Part shown: positions 44,342 to 55,190 of the stretch, piece by piece
How the letters are laid out: the number at the start of each line of letters is the position of its first letter
How positions within the stretch are numbered: the stretch's first letter is position 1
From: Perognathus longimembris pacificus
Taxonomy: Eukaryota; Chordata; Mammalia; Rodentia; Heteromyidae
NCBI RefSeq assembly: GCF_023159225.1
Contig: NC_063172.1
Location: 37,886,832-37,950,831 of the forward strand
Length of the DNA: 64,000 bases
Direction of reading: 5' to 3'
The notes under the pieces: generated by a model
Database searches by the model: none
Seen by the model: only the letters and a program-made list of their open reading frames with translations
Told to the model about the DNA's origin: nothing
Made by a program: the position numbers and the translations under genes

Positions 44342-45832
44342 ACATACGCATTGCAGGGAAAGAAGTCAAAAGACAACTAAAAAGAGATGTTTAGAGAAAA
44401 TTCTTTCCTCATCTAATCCCAGGTACTGTGAAATACTTTGATGCGTTTTCTCTTGCAAACTTATGTGTGGGATGGGTAGAATTGTTTTTTCTATGTAGTG
44501 ATTCTCATGAGAGTGGGGAGAGGCATATTTCTCCTATAATTGTACCTCTATTTAAGTAACTTTCCAAAAGAATTTATGTATGCTCTGATACATTAAAAGA
44601 ATAAACACCTTTGGAAAACTAAAGTCAGTGTATCTCAATGTTGAAAAGGAAATGAAAATTCAATTTAAGGGGGTAATTGCATCTTTTCATCATATTCTTT
44701 TTTAATGTATTTATAGGGATAGGAAAAATCACATTGTTTTATACAGAAGAGAGAGTATTGATTCTTGTAATTGATTTTCTATATCTGTAATTTATATGGA
44801 GGTTTGGTGACAAAGATATTAGTGTATCAACACTTCTGAATTTGAAAGCTTCCACTTAAAAATTACAAATTGCCTGAAAAGTAAAATTATAATTTGAAGA
44901 AGAGTTCATAATGCCTGAAAATCCAGAAGAAACGCATGTACATCATAAGGGAACCAGCCAATAGTCTATGTAACTGTAACTAAATCGATAAGAACTAACA
45001 AACCTGAGAGTACAGATTGTGCTCACTAGTAAGCAGGTCTTCAAACAGAGCCTTAACCTGTGTACTCTTCTCCCCAGTGAATGCAAAAACATCACAAGGG
45101 TGGGTAATCTTTCTGCTGAAGTTACAGAAAAAAATGCATTTGTGTTTTATGGAATGTATAATCAGTAGGCAAGCCTAGATTACCAGACCTAACTCTTGAA
45201 AAGTGTTGAAAATCAAATCAAATACAAAGTAACTTTCAGAAACGAAGTACTTCTTAGATATCTATAGCCTTTCTTGCCTTAATAAAATATAGATAGTTTT
45301 TCTTCTCTCTGAAGCCTTTATGTACCTTCATCTTATAAAAATATATAACTGAAGACTCCATTGTAGATGCTACAAAATGAAGAAAAGTATGGGAAGGGCC
45401 AGGTCAAAGGAGGTGTGTGAAAATGCATTGTCTTCATAAACTGCTTTGCTAAATGACAACTGCTTTTTACAAGTATTTAAAGATAATTTAAAAATGCATG
45501 ACAGCATTTCACATATATTCCAGTAAATACTATTATGTATTAATAAGTGTATACCCTATGTATTACTTGTGTTTAGCCTATTCTTGCAGTAGTGTACATC
45601 TCACTGCTGCAGTGAGTCTTAAGTATGCATTACAATTTTATTCCATGATAGTGTAGCATTGGCTTGGATTAACAGCTGTTTGAATGTTACTTTATTCTCA
45701 AGCATGATACCACTGATCTTTGGCTAGGTTCTGAAACAACTGAGAGGCATGATACTTGGCACTCTTTAGATTGTACACATGTACTTCCTAAGTAGCCTAG
45801 ATTAGGCTTGAATCTTACTTTATAGTAGTCTT
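44342..45832. other. Unannotated DNA
   Basis: About 1.5 kb with no gene or repeat recognised. Confidence 0.5.
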
Positions 45833-46078
45833 CTCTTATTCACACTTTTTTTTTTTTTTTTTTTTTTTTGGCCAGTCCTGGACCTTGGACTCAGGGCCTG
45901 AGCATTGTCCCTGGCTTCCTTTTGCTCAAGGCTAGCACTCTGCCACTTGAGCCACAGCGCCACTTCTGGCCGTTTTCTGTATATGTGGTGCTGGGGAATT
46001 GAACCCAGGGCCTCATGTATACGAGGCAAGCTCTCTTGCCACTAGGCCATATCCCCAGCCCCTCTTATTCACACTTTT
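45833..46078 (-). mobile_element. IDL-Geo SINE with perfect 17-bp TSD
   Basis: The body is 45850-46061, flanked by ctcttattcacactttt at 45833-45849 and 46062-46078. Full-length on the minus strand: IDL monomer ('ggggctggggatatggccta'), Geo monomer ('ccagaagtggcgctgtggct') and a T-run tail side. Intact CpGs and a perfect TSD indicate a young copy. Confidence 0.96.
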
Positions 46079-46148
46079 AACTATTAAGCTTTATGATGCC
46101 CCTGATCAGTAACAGTAAAAAGAAAGTTAAGTGTAAAAAATTAGAAAT

Positions 46149-46356
46149 AAAAAAATATTCCTAATGGGCTGGGGATATGGCCTAGTGGCAAGAGAGCTTG
46201 CCTCGTATACATGAGGCCCTGGGTTCGATTCCCCAGCACCACATATATAGAAAATGGCCAGAAGTGGCGCTGTGGCTCAAGTGGCAGAGTGCTAGCCTTG
46301 AGCAAAAGGAAGCCAGGGACAGTGCCCAGGCCCTGAGTCCAAGGCCCAGGACTGGC

Positions 46357-46398
<42 letters not shown>

Positions 46399-46405
46399 TC
46401 CTAAT
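46149..46405 (+). mobile_element. IDL-Geo SINE with 17-bp TSD and long A-tail
   Basis: The body is 46166-46388, flanked by aaaaaaatattcctaat at 46149-46165 and 46389-46405. The A-tail is about 36 uninterrupted A. It lies in the opposite orientation to the copy ending at 46061, about 105 bases away. Confidence 0.95.
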
Positions 46406-46855
46406 GCACTATATGCCATTTTGAATAGCAAAATGAAACTTGTCATCCCACACTGCATTATGCCTAGGACATGAATTACTACTATGTCCAGCCTAACCAC
46501 ACTGTGTATCCTACAGACCCTTTTAGTAGCCCTCTGGGTAACTAAAGCTACCATCACAGTATTATAATGTGTAATGTGTACTTACTAGTCATCCTAGAGC
46601 AATAGTAGTAATGCTGTCATTTAAGATATGCAGAAGAGAAATTATAAAATGTTTTCTTTAAATCAAATGATCAAATTCTTCAAATTAGTTAGGAAAGGGG
46701 AAAATCACATACTGTGATTGGAAAGATATACTGGAAGAATGAATCTACTGTCTGTCTAGTTGTGAAATTATAGGACAAATGCATGCCAATTTTGTTGTCC
46801 CACTTGAAACTATAAAATATGTAACCACAATTCAGGATAAGTGAGTAATTAAGAT
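46406..46855. other. Unannotated DNA
   Basis: May include the decayed start of the DNA transposon that follows. No terminal inverted repeat is recognised. Confidence 0.4.
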
Positions 46856-47920
46856 GGAGAAGGCAATAAAATCGTAGGCAAAAGGCATGAAAATGTGCTT
46901 GGAATGACAGAAGCATGCTGCTCTATAAAATGTTAAATCTATATTTGTTGACACTATCCAAAATCTCCTGTGCAGTGACACTTGGCTATTCACTACTAGT
47001 GAGGAGTTGTTACACAGATTCAAGGAAAAGTTTGGACTGCAATTTTTACAAATTATAGGAGAGGCTTAGGAAGATGTTCTTTCACATTTCCTGGATAACC
47101 TGAAGAAGTTAATTAAAGAGAAAGGATACCATGTAACACAGTTTTTATTTATAATTACACTGAGTTCTTGAAAAATGGTTCCCAATTGAAGTTCTATTGA
47201 TAGTATATGACAGAAGGGTATTGTTGAATAGATTATCTTAAGTTCCTGCGTGGCAACACAGAGGATGAAAAAGCCAAGTATAATGTATAAACTGCATAAA
47301 AGTGCACTTTCAAAATCAAGACCATAAACTGTCTATCCATGTCCTGACAATATAATCAGAAAATGTTTTATAGTCATCTTGTTTATGAAATGCTTTCACC
47401 AATGCTTTCTATCAGAGTGGGAAAAAAGTGAAGGATAGTGAAGTGCTGTTCATAATAAAAAAAATCATCAATGTGGATGTCATGAAAATGAAAGTGTTGG
47501 TGTTATATTTTTTTAGTCAGTGGAAACATGTTGCCTCCACTTCTCAACCAGGATATGATTTAATTTATACCTGTTTGAGATGTGATCACATTTGATCATA
47601 AATCTATACAAATCTTAAATATGACTATAATGTACTACTGGAAGTTACACACTATTTCTGAAACAATACATTATCTATTACTGCAATAAATGAATTGAAA
47701 CCAGACAGTATTAATTCATGCTGGAAGAAATTATGGTACTAATTTTTATATGATCTTACAGACTTTCTAGAGAGTGATGGAGAACTTACAAAACGCATTC
47801 ACACAGCAAGACAAGCTAGCAGAGAAAAATGCTGGCATGCTTCATGAAGAAATGGAAGGATATATTGAAAGAAACTGGGAAGTGTTAAATAAGTAATGAG
47901 ATGAGGGTGTAAATTTAGAG
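46856..47920 (+). pseudogene. Decayed Tigger-type (pogo/CENP-B-like) DNA transposase
   Basis: Plus-strand conceptual translation, with frameshifts and stops, recalls the Tigger transposase in order. Around 46985-47065: a 'WLFTTSEELLHRFKEKFG' and 'QIIGEA' block, like the DNA-binding-to-DDE linker of CENP-B/Tigger proteins. Around 47100-47130: 'LKKLIKEKGYH'. Near 47165: 'KMVPN', at the 'WKKMPNRT' position. Around 47265-47310: 'MKKPSIMYK'-like residues, where Tigger has 'CKLKPMLVYHS'. Around 47730-47775: 'CWKKLWY..FLYDLTDF', like 'VWKKLIPTLMDDF'. Around 47828: 'KMLACF'. The catalytic core is destroyed. It could instead be a processed copy of a domesticated TIGD/JRK gene, but the decay and setting favour an ancient transposon. 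Confidence 0.62.
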
Positions 47921-48226
47921 GATAAGGATGCTAAAGAAGAATAATGCAAAGCAAAGCCAAGAGTGTTGACTTGCCATATGTAAAAATTACCTAATGTAGT
48001 ATATTGTAAACCACATTTACATCAAAACATTTTCTCCCCAATGTGAAACATTTATTCATCATAAGGTACATATAGATTCATGTTTGATATCCAGCTGTTA
48101 AATGTCTATTATGGAGGAACAGCAAAGAGTTTATTAATAGGACATCAAGATTTTCTGCCTCATGATTATACTTACAATTATGATTTTCATCTTGTAAACA
48201 TATTATATATGTGTGTATATATGTAT
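47921..48226. other. Unannotated DNA
   Basis: Nothing recognised apart from a TA/TG-rich stretch near 48200. Confidence 0.5.
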
Positions 48227-48471
48227 CTCTTTCTTAATTTTTTTTTAATTTTTTTTTTTTTTTTTGGCCAGTCCTGGGGCTTGGTCTCAGGGTCTGAGCA
48301 CTGTCCCTGGCTTCTTTTTGCTCAAGGCTAGCATTCTGCCACTTGAGCCACAGCGCCACTTCTGGCCATTTTCTGTATATGTGGTGCTGGGGAATTGAAC
48401 CCAGGGCTTCATGTATAAGAGGTGAGCACTCTTGCCACTAGGCCATATCCCCAGCCCTCTTTCTTAATTTT
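48227..48471 (-). mobile_element. IDL-Geo SINE with 15-bp TSD
   Basis: The body is 48242-48456, flanked by ctctttcttaatttt at 48227-48241 and 48457-48471. Complete antisense Geo and IDL monomers with a T-run tail side. Confidence 0.95.
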
Positions 48472-49435
48472 GAATATATACTTTCATTTCTAAGTTTCAT
48501 CTGATTTTCACTGGTGGAACTTCTTTTCCTAATTGTTTGGAGCTTGATTAGTGGACTTTCTCTGTTGGGAGGGAGAAGAGTTATGTCTTACAGATTTTAC
48601 TCACCAGTTCTTTTTTTAGTACAGTACAGTACAATACCAAAAAATCATATCATGCTTCTATTAGTATCATGAATTATCAACTAGAGTTGTTTAAAATGAA
48701 GCTTGGTTATTTTAGTAACCTTCCAGAGAATTTTAAAAATTGACTCTACACAGCAGAAAAATAAACATAAGCTATAGGTGAAGCAGAATTCATGCCTTCA
48801 GTGCCAAGAAAGTAATTCTTTTTTATTTTCATCATGTTATTTTGATATTGTTAAGGCAATTGATGTTTAATGAGGAAAGTATTTTGTGTATTTCAATACA
48901 GATAAGAAGTACATTTTTGGCAAAATGATAGAAATTATGTATTTCTCCTTGAAATAGTTCTTAAAACTAAAAATAATCACTAGTTTTATGTGTATGTAGT
49001 TGTTAGTAGAGTTACATTTGCACAGTTAACATAGTTGAAGTCTAATAATTATAAACTTATTTTTCCCCATCTTTTTTCATTCCTTTCCTTCTTTCCTTCT
49101 TCCCTGTCTCCTTCCCTCTTTTCCTTTATTAGTTACGTACTTCCTTTTTTATCATTTCCTTCCTACCCTTCAGATTAATTCTTCAAAGCACTCTTGCTAT
49201 TTTGTTTAATGTTATATTAAATCACTGCACATTAAGCTAAGAGTAATATAACATGCTTTAAGTTGCACGCACTGAATCCTCAGCATTATCATATTCATTT
49301 GCATTCTTTCATTTTAATACTCAGGTGAGCTTTTAGCTCAATATTTATGCTGCACTGCTTTTTGAGACAGTTTCCTTGAAAACTTCCAGCTTCTAACCTT
49401 TAGCTTCTCTTTTGCCAAAACTATAACTTTGACCT
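48472..49435. other. Unannotated DNA
   Basis: Contains a pyrimidine-rich stretch (about 49075-49175) and otherwise nothing recognised. Confidence 0.5.
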
Positions 49436-49511
49436 GAGAGTTGTGATATTCTCTAATCTTAGCTTCTAGGGAAGTGGAGAGAGGAGGATTCTAAGTTTAA
49501 ATCCAGCCCCT

Positions 49512-49727
49512 CCAAAATTTATCTCAAGGGCTGGGGATATGGCCTAGTGGCAAGAGTGCCTGCCTCATATACATGAGGCCCTGGGTTCGATTCCCCAGCA
49601 CCACATATACAGAAAACGGCCAGAAGTGGCGCTGTGGCTCAAGTGGCAGAGTGCTAGCCTTGAGCAAAAAAAAGAAGCCAGGGACAGTGCTCAGGCCCTG
49701 AGTCCAAGCCCCAGGACTGGCCAAAAA

Positions 49728-49778
<51 letters not shown>

Positions 49779-49792
49779 AAAATTTATCTCAA
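49512..49792 (+). mobile_element. IDL-Geo SINE with (AC)n tail and 16-bp TSD
   Basis: The body is 49528-49776, flanked by ccaaaatttatctcaa at 49512-49527 and 49777-49792. Full IDL and Geo monomers, about 22 A, then about 17 AC units, all inside the duplicated target. This shows that the microsatellite is part of, or grew from, the SINE tail. Confidence 0.96.
49743..49777. repeat. (AC)n inside SINE insertion
   Basis: Follows the A-tail directly and stops at the right TSD. Confidence 0.95.
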
Positions 49793-50064
49793 AAACATCA
49801 AATAAAATCAAAAAGACCAGAGGTGTTGCCTTAATTGGTAGAGCTTGTGCCTCACATGTGAAAGAATCTGGGTTTCATCCATAGTACAAAGAAATAGTTA
49901 TAATTTTTTGTCTTTGATAAAAGTTGCATAGACAACATTTATACATATCTCCCTAAATATCCTCAGCCTGGAGTTAGAGGGTTCAAATGATAGCTCATCT
50001 TTGGAGCAAGACACCATTTTGAGACTCCAGATTTTTAGTTTCATGCATAATGTGGAATTGATGA

Positions 50065-50132
50065 TGGTAAAAAGAGGGAAGGAAAAAGGGAAGAAGGAAG
50101 TAGGGAAGAAGGGAAGGAAGGAACTTAGAGAG
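50065..50132. repeat. Purine-rich (GGAA/GAAGG) stretch
   Basis: Imperfect run of GGAAGAAGGG-type words; the frame opposite is rich in Ser, Phe and Pro as expected from composition. Confidence 0.75.
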
Positions 50133-50319
50133 ATTTGCTTTATCAGACTCTCCTTTTTAGGATTCATTTTGTTGTAAAGGGGAGATGGTTTCTCTGAATT
50201 ATTACTAAGCAACTTAAGTATTTCAGATAGAAATAATCCAAGCATTTAGTTTCCCGCAGTGATAATTCTCTACTATTTTCCTCCTGGAGCATTCCAACTA
50301 TTCTACTATAAAAAGAACT

Positions 50320-50395
50320 GACAGGGTAGGGGTTGGCTCAAGGGGGAGAGTGCTTGGCTAGTATGTTTGAAGCCTTGGAATCAGTCTTCAAGCTG
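50320..50395 (+). mobile_element. ID-like SINE fragment
   Basis: 'agggtaggggttggctcaag', 'gagagtgcttggctagtatg' and 'tgaagccttggaatcagtct' follow the order of an ID monomer. Confidence 0.6.
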
Positions 50396-52734
50396 ACATT
50401 TCTAAATTATAGAGTTAGGAAAAAATAATAGTGTGATTCATTTTTCCAAGGTCTGAATAAAAGTAACCTGTTTTTGGTTTATAGGTGGTCTCTGTGTTCA
50501 TATATTGTGAATATTATCTACTTCTTTTGTGTACTGGGCAGTGTAGAAATCACATGAAAAAAATTACAAGGCATACTTTGTTCTATAAAGCTTTATGTAG
50601 TCTTTCTGTTTGAGTGGTTTCCTATGTTTTAGAACAAAGGGTAGCTAACACAATGGCAATATTTAGGGAGGAGAATCAGGGATTAGGCAGAGTGATTTTT
50701 TTTTTTTTCAATTCAGGGAGCGCCCTGACATGTTAGAAAGGAATTAGTATTCCTTATTGTGGGCTCACTGGAAATTCACTTTGGCTACTGATTCAGAGTT
50801 TATGAAATTGAAAGCCTATTTTAACCAATGGTCTTAAATATAAGCCCCTGCCTGCAGAATGAGGTGCATTTTAATCTTCCTTTCTTCTTGAAGGCATACA
50901 AGAAAGGAAATTTTATTAACCCCAAGGAGTTATGAAAATTCAGGCAGCCCGGGCAAAGAGATTAGAATAAGAGAGGAGAGGTGAAGTTCTACCCAAGAGA
51001 AAATGGTAGGACTTGGTTTGTAGTAGCATCAGGGAGCTAAGTGAGAAGTCATTTTCATGTTTGACGATTCCTCACTGTTTTCCTACCTTTTTTCTTTTTC
51101 TAGAAAGCATTTTTCTTTCAGAGTTGAGAAGTAACCAAACCAACTCTAACGTTGAACCCTATTTAACCACAAAATTTGTAAACATAATTTATTATTTCTT
51201 CTTTGTATGATGCTACAGTTTAAATCAGTACCTTGTCCACGTAAAGTGCTAGTTCTATTAATGAGCTCCATTCACAGCCCTTATTTCTCCCCAAACCTAA
51301 ATGGGATACAAAGAGTCAATACATTCCACAGGGAACACTGTACAAGATTACATAAATCCTAGAGAATGTTTTTATTTTGTTAGATTAACCAATATTCAAT
51401 TCATAATTTTTACAACTTCTGAATACATACATTGTGTCAATAAACAGCAGTAGCTTACGTAGCAGAGTTTACAGCAATAAATTAGGATTAAAAGTAGAAT
51501 GAGATTTACTGTTTAAACCTCTTCAGCCAATAAATGTTAGATTTTTAGAGGATATCAGTCTACCTAGGAAAATGTAGTATTTACTATGTGCATGAAATAT
51601 GCCAAGGAAGGTCAAAATAATTATAAGCTATATTTTTTACTGTATTTTTATTTCTTCATTGGCTGTACTTATACATATTTCAAGGTTTAGGACAACTAGC
51701 ATATGATCCCAGTTGCTAGAAGGTAATGCTTCCTTTTGCTTTTCTGTGTGTTTTGCAGGTCTCTGGGATGCATTGTCCAGCTATATTTACTACTATGTAT
51801 ACACAGCTGGTTTCCTGAGAGCAGTCTCATGATTTTCCTGAGTAAATATTAGTTTCTTAGTGATTCAATCTTTCTATGAGTGGAATCACAGCCTAAAGTG
51901 AAACTAAGACAAATTCAGCTTATTAAGTAAGTGTTAGCATAAAAGCTGGTAAAAGGATGCAAAGTGACAGTTATAAAATTTCTCAAGAAACTGAAATTTG
52001 CTGAATTTGAAACATTAGCAGCTGAATATAGATGTGACTATAAGGACAGCAGTAATGATTTTTACTGAAAACAACAAAATTATAGAATTATAATGATCTA
52101 CAGTTTTTTTAATACATGCAGAAATCTTGTGTAGAATTACTTAAGTGCCTTCCAATATAAAGAGGAAAACCATAACATTTTGAGTATATTATCTGACAAT
52201 AATCCTATCATGAAATACCTAGTTAATTGTAGATGTTTGAACTGTTTTTGTGAACCACTGCAGTTATAAACCATTAAATTTCATGTTGCAGTTTTTACTG
52301 TGAAGATAATGCATGTGTGAGCGTGTATGTGTGTTATAGTGTAATTATGGAAAGGTGGAATGGGAGAAGAGAGGGAATAGACAGATGAAAACAAATTTAA
52401 GTAGCTATATATAATATATAAATACGTGCATGTATATGTGTATATTTATGTTTGTGCAAGTACATTTGTATGTATATATGCATACAAACACATACAGAAT
52501 GATATATCTTCCCAGAAATAGCTACAATAATCAGTTATAAAAGGTACATTCACTTTTTCTTCTGAGTTTAACTTGGTGCTTATTTTCAAATAAGAAACTC
52601 AAATATTAATGTCGATCAGAAGAGAAGGGAATTGACACAAAAAGCGTTGGCCGTAATTCAGTAGATATAAATGAGTCCAAGAAATGATTGAAGGCCGTAG
52701 TCTTTTAAAATTTCTTCAAGAACAAACAAGAAAG
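50396..52734. other. Long unannotated interval
   Basis: About 2.3 kb; TA/TG-rich around 52310-52500. No gene, recent SINE or L1 recognised. Confidence 0.5.
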
Positions 52735-52976
52735 AAGGTGGTGGCCCAGGGCTGCAATCCTACCTATTCCGAAGGCTGAGATCTGAGGATTTCAGTTTGA
52801 AGCCAGCTGTAGCAGAAACAGTCGAGACTCTTACCTCCAATTGACTTCACAAATTTGGAAGTATACTTGTGTTTCAAGTGGTAGAGCACTAGCCTTAAGC
52901 AACAAACTCTCAGGGACACAGGGCGCAGACCCAGGAATTCAAGCCCCAGGTCTGGCAAAAGACAAAACAAAATCAG
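52735..52976 (+). mobile_element. B1-Geo composite SINE
   Basis: B1 left half ('ggtggcccagggctgcaatc', 'gaaggctgagatctgaggat'), linker ('cttacctccaattgacttca'), and Geo right half ('caagtggtagagcactagcc', 'ggaattcaagccccaggtct'). Confidence 0.85.
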
Positions 52977-54761
52977 AAAGCAGAATCTCAGAACAGCTGT
53001 TGGTTACAGTGGCAGTTCATGTTTAATCTAAATCTTATCTCAGGTTCCGTATTTCACCAAAGTTAGAGGTAAGAAGTGGTTTACGTTCATTAAAAATACA
53101 TTGTTATTTTCATATACATACCAGAGACATATTCCAAAGACTATTGACTTTGACTTTAGGACATTTTTTCCTCCTAGAAGAAAGCATTCACAATTGGTTG
53201 ATTAAACATGCTTCCATTAAAAAAAGCAATGCATATTGTAAGAGGAATATTTTTCATGGATTGATCACTGCTAAATGTATGCATGGGATTTATCTGAAAA
53301 TATAATTTAACATTGTAGCTAAGTGGGAGCAAAATTTTTGTAGCCTAGAACTTGTAACCAGTTCAATAGATGAATTTTATAGATATTTTGCCATCTCAAG
53401 ATGAATCACTACATGAGGGACTTGAATGCAGCAGTTGTTGGCATACTTAGAAGACACATCGAGTATCTCTACTACAGCTGCCCAACAGTAAATCTGTGTG
53501 TTTTATTGTCATAAGAACTTCAGAGAAGCAGCCATGTAGACATAAAAAAGCTTGACTTCAGTAAGACAAATAGGAAGATGCTATATCAATGGACATGAAA
53601 TGGTGTGTTCCCACCCCAATTCAGCTTTCATTCATGAGAATATTTTTGTTTGAAGGAAAGCATGTATTGGATCTCTGTGAATATCTAGATAGAGTTGACA
53701 TCAGCATGGATATGCACCTGAGATTTGTTAAACAATGTGAAAGGTCTATTTACAAATCTAATTTCAAGCATGACTCTAATAATGGAACTAAAATAATGAT
53801 AGTTAAATATAGCTGTCCACAAGGGCTACCAGTTTCTTTTACAAGTCAACTTTTTGTTTGAACTTTTAATATTAGACTTTTTTCTCTTTATAGATTTTTT
53901 TATTAGCACTATCTTTCTATAGTCTTTTAACTGTCTAATGCTATCCAAAGGAATTGGGAAGCTTCACATAACAAGCTTCTTTAAGTTTTATTTTACTCTT
54001 ATCTTTTACAGGCCATTTTCACATTCTCAGTAGCAATGAAATACACTGTAACTAATCCAAATATATATTTGTAACATACTCACTTTTTAGAATGGACTCC
54101 ACAATTTCAGTTTTGGTTTCTATCCTGAGAGAGCTAAATTATTCAACAAGCTTGTATAAAAATTCTGTAATGTCCCAAATTTCTATTAACTCTATGGTTA
54201 AAAAGAATCTAAAGCCACCTGAGGATATATGAATAGCTAGGGAGCTACTTGAGAAAGAAGGTCATTTCAAAATGGCAGCAGGAGAGGGTACATTTGGGCT
54301 GTGAAAATGAAGCAACTTTCCTTCCCATTCACTGCCTAGCTCTGTATCTATTGGGAAGTGTTTTCTGCTTCTAGCTTCCTGCTTATCATCCTCGACGAGC
54401 TTGTCACTCCTATGGCTTTGTGTTAGAGGATGTTAGTGGTAGACATTTACAGTCATATGGGGCTGAGGATACAAAAGTTGGTGTGGAATACAAGAATAAG
54501 TTTACTGAATTATAAATATCTTGCAACCTCCCTTGACAGGGCAATAGAGCGACATAGGATTTTTACATGAGACTAGGTTTTATTTAAAAGAGAAAGCAAA
54601 ACATTATATCACATAATCACATATTTAGACCATTCAGCTTTAGAGGTTGTGTAAAATCCATCTTAACATTTAATTTTCAGAAAGAAGTACATCAATTCAT
54701 TTATGTTATTGAAAAGTTTGGTTCTTATCAGAGGTTCATAAAATTAATATATTTACCTGAG
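52977..54761. other. Unannotated DNA
   Basis: About 1.8 kb. The 90-codon plus-strand frame at 53589-53861 has no recognisable domain, repeat origin or splice context. Confidence 0.5.
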
Positions 54762-55190
54762 TGCCAATGGCTCATGCTTGTAATCCTAGCTGCTCAAGAG
54801 GCTAAGATCTAAGAATTGGGGTTCAAAGCCAGCCCTGGAAGGAAAGTCTCAGAGATTCTTTGTTTTTTGTTTTGTTTTTTTTGTTTTGTTGCCAGTCCTG
54901 GGGCTTGGGCTCAGGGCCTGAACACTGTCCCTAGGTTCTTTTTGCTCAAGGCTAGCACTCTATCATTTGAGCCACAGTGCCACTTCTGGATTTTTTTATA
55001 TATGTGATGCTGAGGAATCAAACCCAGGGCTTCACTAGGCCATATTCCCAGCCCTCAGAGATTCTTATCTCACAAAAAAAAAGGCCAGAAGTGGAGCAGT
55101 GGCTCATAGCTGCAGTGCTCTAGACTTCAGAAGAAAAAAATAAAAAGCTTAGAGACAGTACTCAGGCCCTGGATACAAGCCCTAGGACTG
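54762..55190 (+). mobile_element. B1-Geo SINE split by an IDL-Geo insertion
   Basis: B1 half at 54762-54860 ('ggctcatgcttgtaatccta', 'caagaggctaagatctaaga'). The linker and Geo half resume at 55067 ('gccagaagtggagcagtggc', 'cagtactcaggccctggata'). The interruption is the SINE at 54861-55053. Confidence 0.85.
54848..55066 (-). mobile_element. IDL-Geo SINE with 13-bp TSD, nested in B1-Geo
   Basis: Body 54861-55053 between ctcagagattctt copies at 54848-54860 and 55054-55066. It has an internal deletion in the IDL half: the usual 'gtatacgaggcaagcactctt' stretch is missing before 'cactaggccatattcccag'. It post-dates the B1-Geo element it splits. Confidence 0.93.

Larger units (their letters stand above)
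49436..49895 (+). mobile_element. Old B1-ID dimer, split by a younger SINE
   Basis: Left half before 49512 is B1-like ('taatcttagcttctagggaa', 'gaggattctaagtttaaatc'). The right half after 49792 continues the linker ('tctcaaaaacatcaaataaa') into a tRNA-like monomer ('ttaattggtagagcttgtgc', 'tgggtttcatccatagtac'). The IDL-Geo copy at 49528-49776 sits exactly in the linker. Confidence 0.65.

Noticed and set aside
46166..46240. tRNA-like sequence with A- and B-box-like motifs
   Set aside because: It is the left monomer of an IDL-Geo SINE, repeated many times in the window and followed by a Geo monomer and A-tail with TSDs. It is a retroposon promoter region, not a tRNA gene.
53589..53861. 90-codon plus-strand frame
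   Set aside because: No recognisable domain, no flanking exon structure, and a length expected by chance over 64 kb of six-frame sequence.
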